Source of the DNA: Novosphingobium terrae
Lineage (GTDB): Bacteria > Pseudomonadota > Alphaproteobacteria > Sphingomonadales > Sphingomonadaceae
NCBI RefSeq assembly: GCF_017163935.1
Contig: NZ_JABVZR010000001.1
Coordinates: 124,001-188,000 of the forward strand
Reading direction: 5' to 3'
DNA: 64,000 nucleotides
Shown: positions 62,125-64,000 of the stretch, one piece after another
Layout: each line of letters opens with the position of its first letter
Numbering within the stretch: position 1 is the first letter of the stretch
Notes under the pieces: generated by a model
Databases searched by the model: none
What the model saw: the letters and a program-made list of their open reading frames with translations, nothing else
What the model was told of the DNA's origin: nothing
Translations under genes and position numbers: made by a program

Positions 62125-63581
62125 GCGCTTCGGCCCAGCCGCTGCCTCAGCCGGAGGAGCAGGTCCCGCTGGTGGTCGATCTCGACCAGACACTGGTGCG
62201 CGGCGATATGGCGCTGGAGGGGCTGGTCAAGGTGATCGGTCTGGGGGTGAGGGCGTGGTTCACCCTGCTGGCGCTGCTGCTGCGCGGCCCGGCGCCCACC
62301 AAGGCATGGCTGGCGCGACGGCTGGCGCACAGGCCTTCGACGCTGGCGCTGCGCGAGCCGGTGATGGCGCAGATCGCCCTGGCGCGACAGGAAGGCCGCC
62401 CGGTCATTCTGGCGACAGCGGCGCATTGGCGCGTGGCAAAGCGCGTGGCGGCACTGGCCGGGCCCTTCGATGCCGTGCTGGCCAGCAGCTATCGCCGCAA
62501 TCTCAAGGGCCGCACCAAGCTGGCCGCCATTCAGGCCCATGTCGGCGGGCCTTTCGACTATATCGGCGATTCCCCCGCCGACCGCCCGATCTGGCAGGCC
62601 TCACGCATCGCCTATACGGTGGGCGTGGACACCGGCGTGCCTCAACAGCAGCGCCTTGCCCCCGCGCCCAACCCGGTGCGCGCGCTGGCCCGCGCTCTGC
62701 GCCCGCATCAATGGGCCAAGAATGTGCTGGTCTTCCTGCCGCTGGCCACCTCGGGAGAGCTGGCTCATCCCGCGCAGATCGGCCATGCGCTGCTCAGCTT
62801 TGTCTGCCTCTCGCTGATCGCGTCGAGCGTCTATCTGGTCAATGACATGCTGGATATCGACGCGGACCGCATTCACCCCAAGAAGCGCCGCCGTCCGCTG
62901 GCCGCTGGCGATCTCTCGATCCCCTTGGCGGTGGTGGTCGCGCTGGTCGGCACGCTGACGGGGCTGGGCGCGGGGCTGTTCTGGCTGGGCTGGCCTGCCT
63001 TTGCGGCGCTGGCCACCTATTGCGCGCTGACAGTGACCTACAGCCTGCGCCTCAAGGCCGCGATGATCGCCGATGTGCTGGCGCTGGCCTGCCTTTACAC
63101 GCTGCGCATCGCGGTGGGCGCGGCGGCGATCCATGTGCCGGTGTCATTCTGGCTGCTGCTGTTCTCGGTGTTTCTGTTCCTCAGCCTGGGCTATCTCAAG
63201 CGCTATATCGAGCTGCGCGGCAGCCTGCGTGAGGAGCATGAGCTGCTCAGCGGACGCGGCTACACCCCCTCGGACGAGATGATCGTGGCGATGAATGGCG
63301 TGGCGGCGGGGATGGTCTCGCTGCTGGTGCTGGCGCTGTTCGCCGAGGATATGGGGCATGCCGGGGGCCGCGCGGGCACCTATGCCAGCCCGCAGCTGCT
63401 GTGGCTGCTGCCCTTGCCGCTGCTCTATTGGCTCAACCGCGTGTGGATGATGGCGCGGCGCGGCGAGGTGGATGGCGACCCTGTCGCTTTCGCCATCACC
63501 GACAAAAAGAGCCTGACCGTCGGCTTGCTGCTGGGGCTGATCCTGCTGCTGGCCAAGTTTGTGGCCCTGCCGATGGGGTAA
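62121..63581 (+). CDS. HAD-UbiA fusion prenyltransferase
   Basis: 486 residues. The N-terminal 170-190 residues are a HAD phosphatase domain (VVDLDQTLVRGDM; IGDSPADRPIW), and the rest is an eight-helix UbiA domain with the aspartate motif NDMLDIDADRIHPKKRRRPL and RLKAAMIADVLALACLYTLR. This is the layout of bacterial decaprenyl-phosphate phosphoribosyltransferase-like enzymes. Together with the GT-C and EamA-like genes it suggests a polyprenyl-phosphate sugar pathway. Confidence 0.85.
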   Translation: MSASAQPLPQPEEQVPLVVDLDQTLVRGDMALEGLVKVIGLGVRAWFTLLALLLRGPAPTKAWLARRLAHRPSTLALREPVMAQIALARQEGRPVILATAAHWRVAKRVAALAGPFDAVLASSYRRNLKGRTKLAAIQAHVGGPFDYIGDSPADRPIWQASRIAYTVGVDTGVPQQQRLAPAPNPVRALARALRPHQWAKNVLVFLPLATSGELAHPAQIGHALLSFVCLSLIASSVYLVNDMLDIDADRIHPKKRRRPLAAGDLSIPLAVVVALVGTLTGLGAGLFWLGWPAFAALATYCALTVTYSLRLKAAMIADVLALACLYTLRIAVGAAAIHVPVSFWLLLFSVFLFLSLGYLKRYIELRGSLREEHELLSGRGYTPSDEMIVAMNGVAAGMVSLLVLALFAEDMGHAGGRAGTYASPQLLWLLPLPLLYWLNRVWMMARRGEVDGDPVAFAITDKKSLTVGLLLGLILLLAKFVALPMG

Positions 63582-63607
63582 GGGGGGCGTTCAGGCCCCC
63601 CTCTTTC
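63582..63607. terminator. Bidirectional terminator between UbiA-fusion and phosphatase genes
   Basis: GGGGGGC...GCCCCCC stem with a short loop, T-rich end, between convergent genes. Confidence 0.75.
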
Positions 63608-64000
63608 TCAGCGCTTCAGCACTGTGCGGAAGGGCGTGTCGTTGCCATCGGCATCGCTGGCGGGCGGCAGCTTCAGCAGATCGCGCAGCAGCGGCGCCAC
63701 ATCCACATTGTCGAAGGAGGGCAGCTTGCCCGCCGCGCGAAATGCCGGACCGTTGGCGACAAACAGCGCGGCCATTTCGGGCGCTTCATTGTCATAGCCA
63801 TGATTGCCGCCTTCAACCTTGTGTGGCGGCTTGTCGAAGACCACCCAGCCCACATCGGCCAGACAGATCCACGGCGCCACGCGCGGGTTCGATCCATAGC
63901 GGAAGCGTGCCGGGATCTTCGCCTTGGCCCAGCACTGCAGATGGTCATGCTGGCGATCGAGAGCCTTCTCCAGCGCTGCCTCATGGCCGGGCTGGGGGTA
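63608..64000 (-). CDS. Alkaline phosphatase family protein (nucleotide pyrophosphatase type), partial
   Basis: The gene runs off the right window end; the frame is open from 64000 to a stop at 63608, about 130 C-terminal residues. Visible is the C-terminal part of type I phosphodiesterase/nucleotide pyrophosphatase: ADVGWVVF, HGYDNEAPEMAALFVANGP (histidine ligand) and the NVDVAPLLRDLLKLPP tail. Ectonucleotide pyrophosphatase-like; the catalytic N terminus is outside. Confidence 0.8.
   Translation of the reverse strand, partial: YPQPGHEAALEKALDRQHDHLQCWAKAKIPARFRYGSNPRVAPWICLADVGWVVFDKPPHKVEGGNHGYDNEAPEMAALFVANGPAFRAAGKLPSFDNVDVAPLLRDLLKLPPASDADGNDTPFRTVLKR

Noticed and set aside
1..64000. 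CRISPR array
   Set aside because: No regularly spaced identical repeats of 24-40 bases; the repeat families found are dispersed or paired only.

Overview
The window is a GC-rich chromosomal segment of an alphaproteobacterium. A sphingomonad, most likely Novosphingobium or a close relative, fits best. Evidence for this is the hpn-type hopanoid operon, two large TonB-dependent receptors, the zwf-edd-glk-eda Entner-Doudoroff block, the DUF1465/DUF465 pair, a RodZ-YbgF-TilS row and the codon bias. No rRNA gene is present, so the genus is an inference.

Region 1 (1-16.6 kb) is hopanoid and isoprenoid metabolism. A translationally coupled operon, hpnB(partial)-hpnC-hpnD-hpnE-shc-hpnG, takes farnesyl diphosphate to squalene, hopene and then the adenosylhopane-processing step. 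After a small secreted protein, a nucleotide-sugar-type epimerase and a PspA-like coiled-coil protein come hpnH (adenosyl transfer to hopene), ispH and dxs (MEP pathway supply), an MlaC/HpnM-like periplasmic lipid-binding protein and a TonB receptor.

Region 2 (16.6-42.7 kb) is mostly housekeeping: an orphan 2Fe-2S protein, ArsC-like protein, a methyltransferase, LipB, NadA, a metallo-hydrolase, an RcdA-like protein, two YdcH proteins, PtsP (nitrogen PTS enzyme I), RodZ-like, YbgF/CpoB-like, TilS, an L,D-transpeptidase, a strongly diverged PEP carboxylase homologue, then the Entner-Doudoroff operon and a cyclophilin.

Region 3 (42.8-56.2 kb) is an integrated mobile island. It starts at an intact tRNA-Ser(GGA) and ends at a 21-bp copy of the tRNA 3' end. 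It carries a P4-type integrase beside the tRNA, an AlpA-like regulator, an unknown gene, a protein with the A, B and C motifs of family A DNA polymerases, an IS3-family element that has cut a small secreted-protein gene (target duplication ATAG), a densely structured segment resembling the C4/CI antisense-RNA region of P4-type phages, several orphan AT-rich genes, recombinase debris, a serine recombinase with a palindromic candidate res site, and an OLD-type ATPase/TOPRIM nuclease, a likely anti-phage cargo gene at the far end.

Region 4 (56.2-64 kb) returns to core-like sequence: an S1/P1 nuclease, a TonB receptor, and a polyprenyl-phosphate/sugar-type membrane cluster (polytopic glycosyltransferase-like protein, small EamA/SMR-type protein, HAD-UbiA fusion), with a phosphatase-family gene running off the end.

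A five-copy family of about 235-bp intergenic elements (near 18.4, 21.0, 31.9, 33.1 and 60.0 kb) runs through the core. Each full copy is bounded by inverted hairpin ends whose stems change in a compensating way. Together with the polymerase-bearing island this is the most unusual content of the window.
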